A stretch of DNA of 47,171 nt from Bacillus fungorum (GTDB taxonomy: Bacteria > Bacillota > Bacilli > Bacillales > Bacillaceae_G): the NCBI RefSeq assembly GCF_002746455.1, contig NZ_NWUW01000031.1:1-47171 (forward strand), in the 5' to 3' direction. The stretch's first letter is position 1, and every line of letters starts with the position of its first letter. Below are positions 32,259 through 40,154 of this stretch, in pieces. The notes beneath the pieces are model-generated. The model was not told where the DNA came from. It made no database searches and was given only the letters and a program-made list of their open reading frames with translations. Both the position numbers and the translations under genes were made by a program.

Positions 32259-33278
32259 TTAAAGGTTTAATTTATTTGCAAACGAAAAAGAATCTTTATG
32301 TTTAACAAATTTCTTTTGATCTGGAACGGATTGAATTGCTACAGTTTGCGAATCTCTTGCTTTCAGTGCATCTTGAATCCCGATTGTCATAAGCTTAATA
32401 AAAAGAATCGTAATAAAGAATGAAGCGAGAGTATAAAAAATAATCCACCATGAAAGATTCATTTCATAACGATTTAATCCAATAAGGCCTGCCCAATCAT
32501 TAGATAGAGAAACAGGTTTGAGCACTCCGTCATAGAGTTCACGCATTTGTATCCCGCCAATTACAATATCAAGCAACGCTAAATGGATAACGAGGATGAG
32601 CGTTTGGACGATATGTTCCATGAATAACACAAATAGGCGATCAAGTAATAAGACCCGTAAGTGTTTTTTGATAATATGAAAACGGCTACCTCCTAGTAAT
32701 TGGGAACTTAAAATGTAATCTCGTTTCATAAATTCATCAACCTCTGAGGATATATATAATGAAAGTGTAGGCAGAGCGACGAAAATAAGTACGAGTACTT
32801 GATAAAACGCAAATGAAATATTTGGATCTAATCTATCAGCATTTGATGTGATTACAATATTAACGGGCGTGATGAGTATAAATGCGATAAATAGAGTTGG
32901 GATATAATAAAAAACTTCTGAGCATGCCTGGAAAAATCTCTTGAATTTTGGAGCATATAAACTTAAGAGGATTCCTATACATGTCCCGCATAAAATTCGA
33001 AAGAAGCTAATTGCCACAGCTAATAAGATGGTGAATTTTGCTCCTTCTACAATTTGTAAGAAAACAGGCTCTCCAAAACGATCAGATCCAAAAGGCGGTA
33101 TTAACGATGGCGGAAAGGGGGCCTTTCCAAGTAATTCGTTATTGTCATTGTAAAGTAACTGAGGAGGTTTGGGGATGTTATCTTTAAAGAACCAACTATA
33201 AATAAAACTAGCTGAAACAAGTATGAATAGATAAGTAAAGCCGATTAAAAAGCGTTTTGATTTCCAAATAGATTTCAT
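32259..33278 (-). CDS. ABC transporter permease, DppC/OppC-like
   Basis: A 339-residue inner-membrane permease with an N-terminal helix (FLIGFTYLFILVSASF), the PPFGSDRFGEPVF segment of DppC-type proteins (usual LGTDxxGRD), and a BPD_transp_1 domain with ILLAVAISFFRILCG to the end. The ribosome site AAAGGAG precedes ATG 33278, whose ATGA overlaps the stop of the upstream permease, so translation is coupled. No ATPase or binding protein is adjacent. The family EAA loop is weak. Confidence 0.8.
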   Translation of the reverse strand: MKSIWKSKRFLIGFTYLFILVSASFIYSWFFKDNIPKPPQLLYNDNNELLGKAPFPPSLIPPFGSDRFGEPVFLQIVEGAKFTILLAVAISFFRILCGTCIGILLSLYAPKFKRFFQACSEVFYYIPTLFIAFILITPVNIVITSNADRLDPNISFAFYQVLVLIFVALPTLSLYISSEVDEFMKRDYILSSQLLGGSRFHIIKKHLRVLLLDRLFVLFMEHIVQTLILVIHLALLDIVIGGIQMRELYDGVLKPVSLSNDWAGLIGLNRYEMNLSWWIIFYTLASFFITILFIKLMTIGIQDALKARDSQTVAIQSVPDQKKFVKHKDSFSFANKLNL

Positions 33279-34177
33279 AAAGCTGCTCCTTTCAATTGTT
33301 TTTGCCATCTATTCATCATGAGAGAGATTATTTGGAAAATGGAATGAAACGGTAAAATAATCATGACAAGTATGATAAATGCAGCGGGAGGTGAAATAAA
33401 CGCCTTTTTAAATAAAAACTGAATAATGCCTTGCATATTAAAAACAAATTCTAAAATGAATAAGTTAGAAAGTAAGAAAACAAAAATTGTTTTTAAATGA
33501 TGAAAGAAGTGGATAGATATATTTTTGAATAAATGAATGCATAGTATATAACTTGATGAAAGGCCTTTTCCATATGCAACCTCTACATAATGTTTTCCAT
33601 GTTCTTCTTTTATGTATAACACCATCATCCGAAACATTTGTAGTGTAGGTAAGACAGCTAAAGATAAAATAGGGAGTAAATAAGCTCGATTTTCATTAAA
33701 AGAAATAATGGTGACAGGAGATTCCCCGAATTTCTTAAGTAACCATATGAAAAATATTTGCAAACAAATCATCATCATCATATCAGGGACAGCTTCTAAT
33801 ATGAACACAATTCGGTTTATCCATTTTTTTATATAATCTTTTGCTAAAAAATAAAAAAATGCCATACTAGATGAGATAAAGAGCGCAAGGAGAAAGGCTA
33901 AAAATAATACAGTAAATGAATATAGGTAAGGTTCTAAAACAGTTGGAAATAATGGTGTTTTTTTGAATTGACCAAACTGTGGGTCGGATCCTATAACCAC
34001 TAATGATTCAGGTGAAAAAACCTGTTTTAACATAGTAACGATCTGGTTAAAAAAATAAATTGGTTGAAAGCTGAATCCTTGTTGAGTCATAAATAAATAA
34101 GGTAGATTTAATAATAGTAAGAGTGATAAAAGAATCGATGAAAGCTTTACTGTGAATTGAGATATTTTATGTAACAT
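33275..34177 (-). CDS. ABC transporter permease, DppB/OppB-like
   Basis: A 300-residue permease with a helix at 11-30, a long extracytoplasmic loop (about 35-90), then helices of a BPD_transp_1 domain. It is divergent from classical OppB but pairs with the DppC-like gene by a 4-bp ATGA overlap. The start is ATG 34177 behind GGAGGG; the frame to 34327 is open but lacks a site. The IS remnant begins about 200 bp upstream, so missing operon genes could have been lost there. Confidence 0.78.
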   Translation of the reverse strand: MLHKISQFTVKLSSILLSLLLLLNLPYLFMTQQGFSFQPIYFFNQIVTMLKQVFSPESLVVIGSDPQFGQFKKTPLFPTVLEPYLYSFTVLFLAFLLALFISSSMAFFYFLAKDYIKKWINRIVFILEAVPDMMMMICLQIFFIWLLKKFGESPVTIISFNENRAYLLPILSLAVLPTLQMFRMMVLYIKEEHGKHYVEVAYGKGLSSSYILCIHLFKNISIHFFHHLKTIFVFLLSNLFILEFVFNMQGIIQFLFKKAFISPPAAFIILVMIILPFHSIFQIISLMMNRWQKQLKGAAL

Positions 34178-34374
34178 TAAATCCCTCCGACATCTTTTTA
34201 CAACATTATACAATAAAGTCCAATGTATCGTTTTATTTTTCTGAAAAATATAAATACTATTAAATTTTATAGTATAGAACATATATTTACAAGTTAAAAA
34301 AATGATAGTAGGGAGCCTGCTCCACACAGGAGAATGAGTTACATAAACTTAGTAAAAAAAGCTTTAAAACTAGG

Positions 34375-34942
34375 TGAACTGCACCCAATATTTTAGAACA
34401 TAATTTTAAAGCTGAAAAGCCGAACGAAAAATGGGTTACAGATATAACAGAATTTAAATTATGCGGTGAGAAACTCTACTTATCACCGATGTTAGACTTA
34501 TTTAACGGGGAGATAATTGCTTATACAATTGATTCAAGACCAACCTATTCACTTGTCTCAAGGATGTTAGAGAAGGCTTGAGACAATTTCCAGAGGAAGC
34601 CAATCTTCTGATTCACTCAGATCAAGGTTGGCACTATCAAATGAAGAAGTATCGTCATGCCTTAAAGGAACGCAGGATTACGCAAAGTATGTCTCGTAAA
34701 GGGAACTGTTACGATAACGCGGTTATTGAAAGTTTCTTTGGTATTATGAAATTTGAATTTATTTATCTCAAAGATTTTGAGAGTATAGAACACTTTAAAC
34801 AAGAATTTGAAAAATATATCGATTATTATAATCACAAACGAATTAAAGCAAAATTAAAGGGTGTGAGTCCAGTAAAATACCGAATTCACGCCCTAACAGC
34901 CGCTTAATGAAATAACGTGTCTAACTTTATGGGGTCAGTTCA
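34375..34942 (+). mobile_element. Internally deleted IS3-family (IS150-type) element with both ends
   Basis: A 568-bp element bounded by imperfect terminal inverted repeats: TGAACTGCACCC at 34375-34386 and GGGGTCAGTTCA at 34931-34942 (10 of 12 pairs). OrfA and the first half of OrfB are gone, and what remains is frameshifted. The flanking 3-4 bp do not match, so no target duplication is visible. Such a derivative could be moved only by a related transposase in trans. Confidence 0.8.
34388..34907 (+). pseudogene. Remnant of IS3-family transposase OrfB
   Basis: Frame one (to the stop at 34579-34581) has KAEKPNEKWVTDITEF with the first catalytic Asp, and LDLFNGEIIAYTID. Frame two (34578-34907) has LLIHSDQGWHYQ with the second Asp, SRKGNCYDNAVIESFFG with the Glu, and the SPVKYR tail. 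The DDE residues survive but are in different frames, and the N-terminal part is missing. Confidence 0.85.
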
Positions 34943-35227
34943 ATTACTACTAGGATTTTTGTGAGTAAAAGAATAACCATATTCATTTAATTCCACTTTT
35001 TGATTTCACATAATTTAAGCTATCGAAAATAAAATAACTCGTACTTTTCACTTTAAAAAGTTCACTGTTACCCAGTTATATAATAAACATGAGGTGAAAA
35101 GTGGAATGTGTTCCCTTCAACAAATATAGTTTTGTATTCTTTAAATACAAGTGTTTGAGTTTGACCTCCCAAAAGGGATAAGATCTACTTTTGCATCTGC
35201 TATATAGAAATTCTCTTAAACAAATAA

Positions 35228-35268
35228 CCATCCTTTCCTAGGATTACACAGAAAGGATGGCCTTTTTT
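35228..35268 (+). terminator. Orphan terminator, + orientation
   Basis: CCATCCTTTC and GAAAGGATGG around a 13-nt loop, then CCTTTTTTT. The strong T run is on the + strand although no complete + gene precedes it. Confidence 0.75.
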
Positions 35269-35273
35269 TCATT

Positions 35274-35348
35274 TTATCGATATATACACGCAACGTAGGA
35301 GTCTTCACCATACCATTTTGGGTTCAGTCCGGTACCATTGACATACCC
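35274..35348 (-). pseudogene. C-terminal remnant of an unidentified gene
   Basis: The minus strand reads GYVNGTGLNPKWYGEDSY then VACIYR and a stop at 35274. The frame is closed by a TGA immediately upstream and there is no start. Aromatic/Gly-rich composition looks like the last strands of a secreted or surface beta-domain, but I do not recognise it. Confidence 0.35.
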
Positions 35349-35397
35349 TCAAGCAACTACCTCTTATCTTTTCATTTCTATCATCCATTAATTATAA

Positions 35398-36969
35398 TTA
35401 AATATTAAAAATTTCTTGATAGAAACTAGTTTTTATTAATTCTGGTAGTTCTACTATCGTTCTAGAATGATTAATAAAATTACTAATAGCAATAACATAA
35501 TCTTCATGAGAAGTAAAAAAACCTTCTTGTCTTCCTATTGTAATTCCATGATACCAGTCTTCTAATCCATCTATTATTTTATTAGGCCCATTTAATTGTT
35601 GATTTATATGTAACCTAAAATAACTAAGTGGTTCTGCTATATATACTGCTTTTCCTTGTGATAATAATGTTAACCATGAAGCCACATCAATATTGCATAA
35701 ATATTTTCTATCTTTAAACATACCAAATGGATAGATTAAATCTTTTTTACGAAATAACACTGTTGTAGGTTCTCCTATAAAATTACATTGACTTGTAATC
35801 ATTTTTTTTCCTAACTGTTTTCCATCTAAAATTGCATCTACTACAAATAATGGCTTAGTCGACCAAATATCTTGTGAAAAATTACCTGAATCATCAATTA
35901 ATTTTCTATACGATGTTACTAATTTAATTTCTTCATTTTTATCCATTACATAATAATTCATCATCTTTTCAATCTTTTTTTCTGTATACAAGTCATCATC
36001 CATTAAATAATTAATATATTCACCATTTGCTAAATTAAAAAGCATTATATCATTTTTAAATTGTCCTACATTTTCATCGTTTTTTATATATCTTATATTT
36101 TTATAAAAAGGTAAATATTTATCCTCAACTAATTTTTTTGTTTTATCATTTGTACTGTCATCCCCAATAATAATTTCGATATTTGGATAAGTTTGATTCA
36201 GTACTGATTGCAAAGCTAATTCAAAATATAGTGGCCTATTATAAGTTGGTATTAATATACTAACTAAAGGTAGTGAATTGTTTTTTTCATCTATATTTTG
36301 TAAAAAATTACCTGTATATCGATTTTGTAATTCATTTGCTTTTTTTAATATATTTTCAATTTTTTCATCATGACCTTTAGGAAATAAAACCCCCAAACCA
36401 GATGAATGTACAAATTCCAAATATGGATATACATTTTTTATCTCATCCCAAAATTTATATACTCCAAAATCTTTTTCTTTTACTGAAATATCATGAAATA
36501 ATACAATTCCGTTCTTTTTTAATTTAGGTAGCCAAGTTGAAAAATCATGTGAAACAGCTTGATAAGTATGATAACCATCAATATGTAATATATCTACTGT
36601 TTCATCTTCAAAAAACTTTAATGCATCATCAAATGTAGAACGTATCAATTGAGACATACTAGGATAAAACAACTTGGTAATAGTAGATACCTTATTAAAA
36701 ACATCATCATTATAAAAACCACTATGCAAATCGCCTTGCCATGTATCAATGGCAAAACATTTAGTAAAAAGATTTCCATCTTTCACACTTTGACAAAAAC
36801 TAAAAAAAGAAGTTCCAAAATGAGTACCTAACTCAACAATTTTTTCTGGTTTTATAAATCGTACTAAATCATATGCAAAATTAGTATGACCACTCCACTC
36901 AGAAGTTCTAATTTGAGGATCATAAGTATCAACTTCAAAAACAGGCAAATAATATACCCAATCTTTCAT
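35398..36969 (-). CDS. Fused SAM methyltransferase and family 2 glycosyltransferase
   Basis: A 523-residue two-domain protein. Residues 1-200: class I methyltransferase of the Methyltransf_24 kind, with SAM loop VELGTHFGTS (45-54), DTWQGDLHSGF, and ILHIDGYHTYQAVSHDF (128-143). Residues 234-460: GT-A glycosyltransferase family 2, with VSILIPTYNRP, IIIGDDSTND (Asp270-271) and the metal motif LMDDDLY (324-326). AAGGAG precedes ATG 36969. It is divergent from a TylF-type methyltransferase, which suggests addition of a methylated sugar to a surface glycan. Very AT-rich with many ATA/AGA-type codons, consistent with transfer. Confidence 0.85.
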   Translation of the reverse strand: MKDWVYYLPVFEVDTYDPQIRTSEWSGHTNFAYDLVRFIKPEKIVELGTHFGTSFFSFCQSVKDGNLFTKCFAIDTWQGDLHSGFYNDDVFNKVSTITKLFYPSMSQLIRSTFDDALKFFEDETVDILHIDGYHTYQAVSHDFSTWLPKLKKNGIVLFHDISVKEKDFGVYKFWDEIKNVYPYLEFVHSSGLGVLFPKGHDEKIENILKKANELQNRYTGNFLQNIDEKNNSLPLVSILIPTYNRPLYFELALQSVLNQTYPNIEIIIGDDSTNDKTKKLVEDKYLPFYKNIRYIKNDENVGQFKNDIMLFNLANGEYINYLMDDDLYTEKKIEKMMNYYVMDKNEEIKLVTSYRKLIDDSGNFSQDIWSTKPLFVVDAILDGKQLGKKMITSQCNFIGEPTTVLFRKKDLIYPFGMFKDRKYLCNIDVASWLTLLSQGKAVYIAEPLSYFRLHINQQLNGPNKIIDGLEDWYHGITIGRQEGFFTSHEDYVIAISNFINHSRTIVELPELIKTSFYQEIFNI

Positions 36970-37053
36970 AATTTCACTCCTTTTATAAAGAATATATATA
37001 CAACTTTTTAATACCTTATAATAAAGATATTAAAAAATGGGAGGATTATTCTA

Positions 37054-37869
37054 ATGACTATAAAACAAGAAAATAATTTATATTTTGAACTACTAAAAAA
37101 AGCAATTCTTTTCGAAATATGGCAAGAACATGAAAATTATTCACCTGCTTACATAGATATACCTCAGGCATTACAAACATTTATGCAAATTCATAATTTA
37201 AAATTAATGCATCAAACCCACCCTAATCCCGAGAACAGAAAATATGGATTAGATTGGCCAGCTATTGCTCATAGTATGATTGGTCGCGCTCGATTAGATC
37301 AATTACACCATGCCATGGAAACAGTTATAAAAGAAAACATCCCTGGAGATTTTATTGAAACAGGCGTATGGAGAGGTGGTAGCTGTATATTTATGAGAGG
37401 ATTTTTAAAAAATTATAATATACAAGATCGTAATGTATGGGTTGCAGATTCATTTGAAGGGTTACCTGCCCCTAATATTGAAAAATATCCTCAAGATGAA
37501 GGTGATTTATTATATACCGTAGATTATTTACGTGTATCTCTGGAAGAAGTTCAACAAAACTTTAAAAAATACGATTTATTTGATGATCAAGTGAAATTTT
37601 TAAAAGGCTGGTTTAAAGATACTTTACCTACTGCACCAATTCAAAAAATTGCAATCGCTAGGCTTGATGGTGATTTATATGAATCTACAATGGATAGTTT
37701 AACAAGTTTATATGATAAAGTTTCTTCGGGTGGATTTATCATTATTGATGACTATGCATTAACTACATGTAAAGCAGCTGTAACAGATTTTCGACAACAA
37801 AACAATATAACTGAACCATTAATTCAAATTGATCATTATGGTGTTTATTGGCGAAAACCATTAATATAA
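37054..37869 (+). CDS. TylF/MycF-family O-methyltransferase
   Basis: A 271-residue SAM- and Mg-dependent sugar O-methyltransferase-type protein. FIETGVWRGGSCIFMRGFL binds SAM, WVADSFEGLPAP is the TylF signature, and ARLDGDLYESTMDSL with IIDDYAL gives the metal and catalytic acidic residues. GGGAGG precedes the ATG. Family members methylate deoxysugar hydroxyls (tylosin, mycinamicin) or glycans. The 84-bp gap to the divergent fusion gene is a likely shared promoter region. Confidence 0.87.
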   Translation: MTIKQENNLYFELLKKAILFEIWQEHENYSPAYIDIPQALQTFMQIHNLKLMHQTHPNPENRKYGLDWPAIAHSMIGRARLDQLHHAMETVIKENIPGDFIETGVWRGGSCIFMRGFLKNYNIQDRNVWVADSFEGLPAPNIEKYPQDEGDLLYTVDYLRVSLEEVQQNFKKYDLFDDQVKFLKGWFKDTLPTAPIQKIAIARLDGDLYESTMDSLTSLYDKVSSGGFIIIDDYALTTCKAAVTDFRQQNNITEPLIQIDHYGVYWRKPLI

Positions 37870-38032
37870 AATAAATGTAGACCTCTGTTCAAAATAATGA
37901 GAAGTCTACATTTACATGAAAATTTGTATTCTATTTATAAACGGTTAATAACGTTTTATGTTAAACTATTTAAATTGCTACTAGATAATAAAGTAAACTT
38001 TTTGTTACAAAGAGAGCTATGCTAAATAGATA

Positions 38033-38072
38033 AAAAAAGAAGATACGATTGATAAATCGTATCTTCTTTTTT
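38033..38072. terminator. Perfect bidirectional terminator hairpin
   Basis: An 18-bp perfect stem (AAAAAAGAAGATACGATT and complement) with a GATA loop. It lies 160 bp after the TylF-type gene. The 37870-38123 gap holds nothing else that I can name. Confidence 0.85.
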
Positions 38073-38123
38073 AAACACTACAAACATATAAATCTATCTA
38101 TATTATTTTTGATATATATATAA

Positions 38124-38523
38124 GGAAAGTATTTTGTTGGGCAAACTGAAACCATTCATTTAGGAGAAGGAAAAAATGCTTGGGGGGATTAGTTAACCCT
38201 TGTCATTCAAATATAAATTTATTTGTAAATGCATTTACGATTACAAATCGTTCTGATCAACCTTTTACAGCTGAAATTTGGTTTAATCCCATATTACTTG
38301 GAAAAATAATGATTTCAGATAAGGTAGCTCCTGCAAATACAACTCTTTCTCCACTCCCAAAACCAAAAACAGAAATCGAATTTGCAGAATTAGTTGAGGG
38401 ATTCCCTAAAAAGGAGTAAATGTATTTAAGCGAATTGTACCACCACAAAGCACTTTAACAAGTGATGAAGATGGGGAATTATTTTTCGTTATGAAAAAAA
38501 TTTTCTCTTTAAAACTTGATTAA
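38124..38523 (+). pseudogene. Frameshifted gene for a small beta-rich protein (DUF6143-like)
   Basis: Three successive frames make one protein. Frame 1: GKYFVGQTETIHLGEGKNAW; frame 2 (from 38180): GGLVNPCHSNINLFVNAFTI, then VAPANTTLSPLPKPK; frame 3 (from 38413): GVNVFKRIVPPQSTLTSDED to the stop at 38521. The breaks coincide with a G6 run (38182-38187) and an A5 run (38408-38412); one extra base in each restores one frame. The 5' end with the start codon is missing. I recall similar Bacillus proteins labelled DUF6143; that assignment needs a search. Confidence 0.7.
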
Positions 38524-38544
38524 AGAAAAAATATTTTATATACT
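38516..38544 (+). promoter_or_regulatory. Sigma-A promoter of the gluconate operon
   Basis: TTGATT at 38516-38521, a 17-bp spacer, and TATACT at 38539-38544, about 58 bp before the gntK ATG. The -35 overlaps the end of the pseudogene. Confidence 0.75.
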
Positions 38545-38550
38545 AATTCA

Positions 38551-38565
38551 TGTAAACGGTTTACT
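38551..38565 (+). promoter_or_regulatory. Probable operator of the gluconate operon
   Basis: GTAAAC-G-GTTTAC, a perfect 6-bp palindrome around one base, starts 7 bp after the -10 and spans the expected start of transcription. It resembles a CcpA cre site but has an extra central base, so a dedicated repressor fits better. The candidate regulator is the RpiR-type protein at 29.9 kb, unproven. Confidence 0.6.
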
Positions 38566-38601
38566 AAATCGTATTTTGCTAGAAATGAAGGGAAGATTCG
38601 C

Positions 38602-40140
38602 ATGGAAACAAGGGGGAGAGTAATCGGTATTGATATCGGTACCACAAGTACAAAAACGGTTGTGTTCACAGAAAAAGGAAAAGTTGTTGCGTCACATGCA
38701 ATTGATTATCCAATTATTCAACCGAAAGTCGGATGGGCTGAGCAAGATCCTGATGTAATATGTGCTGCTGTGTATAAAAGTGTAAGCGTTGCCATTAAAA
38801 AAGGTAATGTATTACCAGAAGATATTTCTTCAATCGGTATTAGTACAGCAATGCACGCATTAATTGCTGTAGATGAAAATGGCGCGCCATTAACGCGCTC
38901 TATTATTTGGGCAGATAATCGGAGTACGAAACAAGCAGAAAAATTATTACAACATATGAATGGACATGAAATTTATAGACGTACAGGTACACCGATTCAT
39001 CCAATGTCTCCATTATCTAAATTGTTATGGATGAAAGAAGAGGAACCAGAATTATATACAAGTGCTTATAAATTTATTTCTATTAAAGAGTATGTTATTT
39101 ATCAATTGTTTTCACGTTACGTAGTGGATTATTCAATTGCATCAGCTACTGGGTTATTTAATTTAGAAACATTAAATTGGGATGAAGATGTTTTAACGAT
39201 GTTACATATGTCTCCAGAACAATTATCAAAACCTGTGCCAACTACATATATTTTATCGGGTATAAAGCCAGAATTAGCACAAAGGATGGGTATTCGCGAA
39301 GATACTCCAGTTGTTATTGGTGCAAGTGATGGTGTTCTTGCGAATGTAGGTGTTGGGGCAATATCACCTGGCTCAGCTGCAATTACGATTGGAACAAGTG
39401 GTGCGGTTCGAACAATTTCATCGAGTGTTAATACAGATGAAAAAGGAAGAACGTTTTGTTATGCATTAACAGACGAGCACTGGGTGATCGGCGGACCAAC
39501 GAATAACGGTGGAATTTTACTGAGATGGTTACGTGATGAATTTGGTAGTCCGGAGCAAGAAGTAGCAAGGAAACTTGGAATTGATCCGTATGATTTATTA
39601 ATTAAATATGCGGAAAGTGTACCAGCTGGAGCGGGTGGATTGCTATTTTTACCGTTTCTATCTGGAGAACGTGCACCTTACTGGAATGCAAATGCTCGCG
39701 GTACATTCTTTGGAATTAACCTTCAGCATAAACGAGAACATTTTATACGTGCAGTGATGGAAGGCGTTTGTATGAGTGTATATTCTGTTGCACTCGCAAT
39801 CAGGGATTGTACAGGGCCACTTACTGAAATACGTGTTTCAGGAGGATTTGCGAAATCTGCATTTTGGAGACAAATGTTATCCGATATGATGGGTAAAGAA
39901 TTGCTTGTTCCTGAAAGTCATGAAGCATCTGCGCTTGGGGCGGCGGCAGTTGCTTTATATGCTGTAGGAAAGATTGATTCTCTTGAAGAGGTAAAGGATT
40001 GGATCGATATTGTTCATCACCATGTACCGAATAAAGAAAATACGGCTATATATTTAGAAATGTTTTATATGTATGAACGACTTTACAATCGCTTGAAAGA
40101 AGAATTTGATTGTATAGCTGCTTTCCAACGTAAACAATAG
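38602..40140 (+). CDS. gntK: Gluconokinase (FGGY family)
   Basis: A 512-residue sugar kinase phosphorylating gluconate to 6-phosphogluconate. IGIDIGTTSTKTVVF binds ATP phosphate; DNRSTKQAE, GASDGVLANVG and the FGGY signature region LLFLPFLSGERAPYWN support the family and the B. subtilis GntK length (513). GAAGGGAAGA precedes the ATG. First gene of gntK-gntP-gnd. Confidence 0.93.
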   Translation: METRGRVIGIDIGTTSTKTVVFTEKGKVVASHAIDYPIIQPKVGWAEQDPDVICAAVYKSVSVAIKKGNVLPEDISSIGISTAMHALIAVDENGAPLTRSIIWADNRSTKQAEKLLQHMNGHEIYRRTGTPIHPMSPLSKLLWMKEEEPELYTSAYKFISIKEYVIYQLFSRYVVDYSIASATGLFNLETLNWDEDVLTMLHMSPEQLSKPVPTTYILSGIKPELAQRMGIREDTPVVIGASDGVLANVGVGAISPGSAAITIGTSGAVRTISSSVNTDEKGRTFCYALTDEHWVIGGPTNNGGILLRWLRDEFGSPEQEVARKLGIDPYDLLIKYAESVPAGAGGLLFLPFLSGERAPYWNANARGTFFGINLQHKREHFIRAVMEGVCMSVYSVALAIRDCTGPLTEIRVSGGFAKSAFWRQMLSDMMGKELLVPESHEASALGAAAVALYAVGKIDSLEEVKDWIDIVHHHVPNKENTAIYLEMFYMYERLYNRLKEEFDCIAAFQRKQ

Positions 40141-40154
40141 GGGGATTGGGAGAA

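Larger units (their letters stand above)
34943..35397. other. Gene-poor stretch with an orphan promoter-like box, hairpins, a terminator and a gene tail
   Basis: 455 bp. From left to right: ACTTTTCAC (35043-35051) and its complement GTGAAAAGT (35094-35102) bracket TATAAT at 35079-35084. Next comes a TTGTATT/AATACAA hairpin (35132-35150), a strong terminator (35228-35268), and a minus-strand coding remnant (35274-35348). A short + strand RNA ending at the terminator is possible; no -35 box is convincing. Confidence 0.35.

Noticed and set aside
34375..34942. Target-site duplication around the IS3 derivative
   Set aside because: AGG on the left and ATT on the right do not match; a CTAGG word is present on both sides but at different offsets, so no duplication is claimed.
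38551..38565. CcpA cre site before gntK
   Set aside because: TGTAAACGGTTTAC looks like a cre site, but the palindrome has an odd centre (one extra base), so the spacing does not fit the 14-bp consensus. A specific operator is the better reading.
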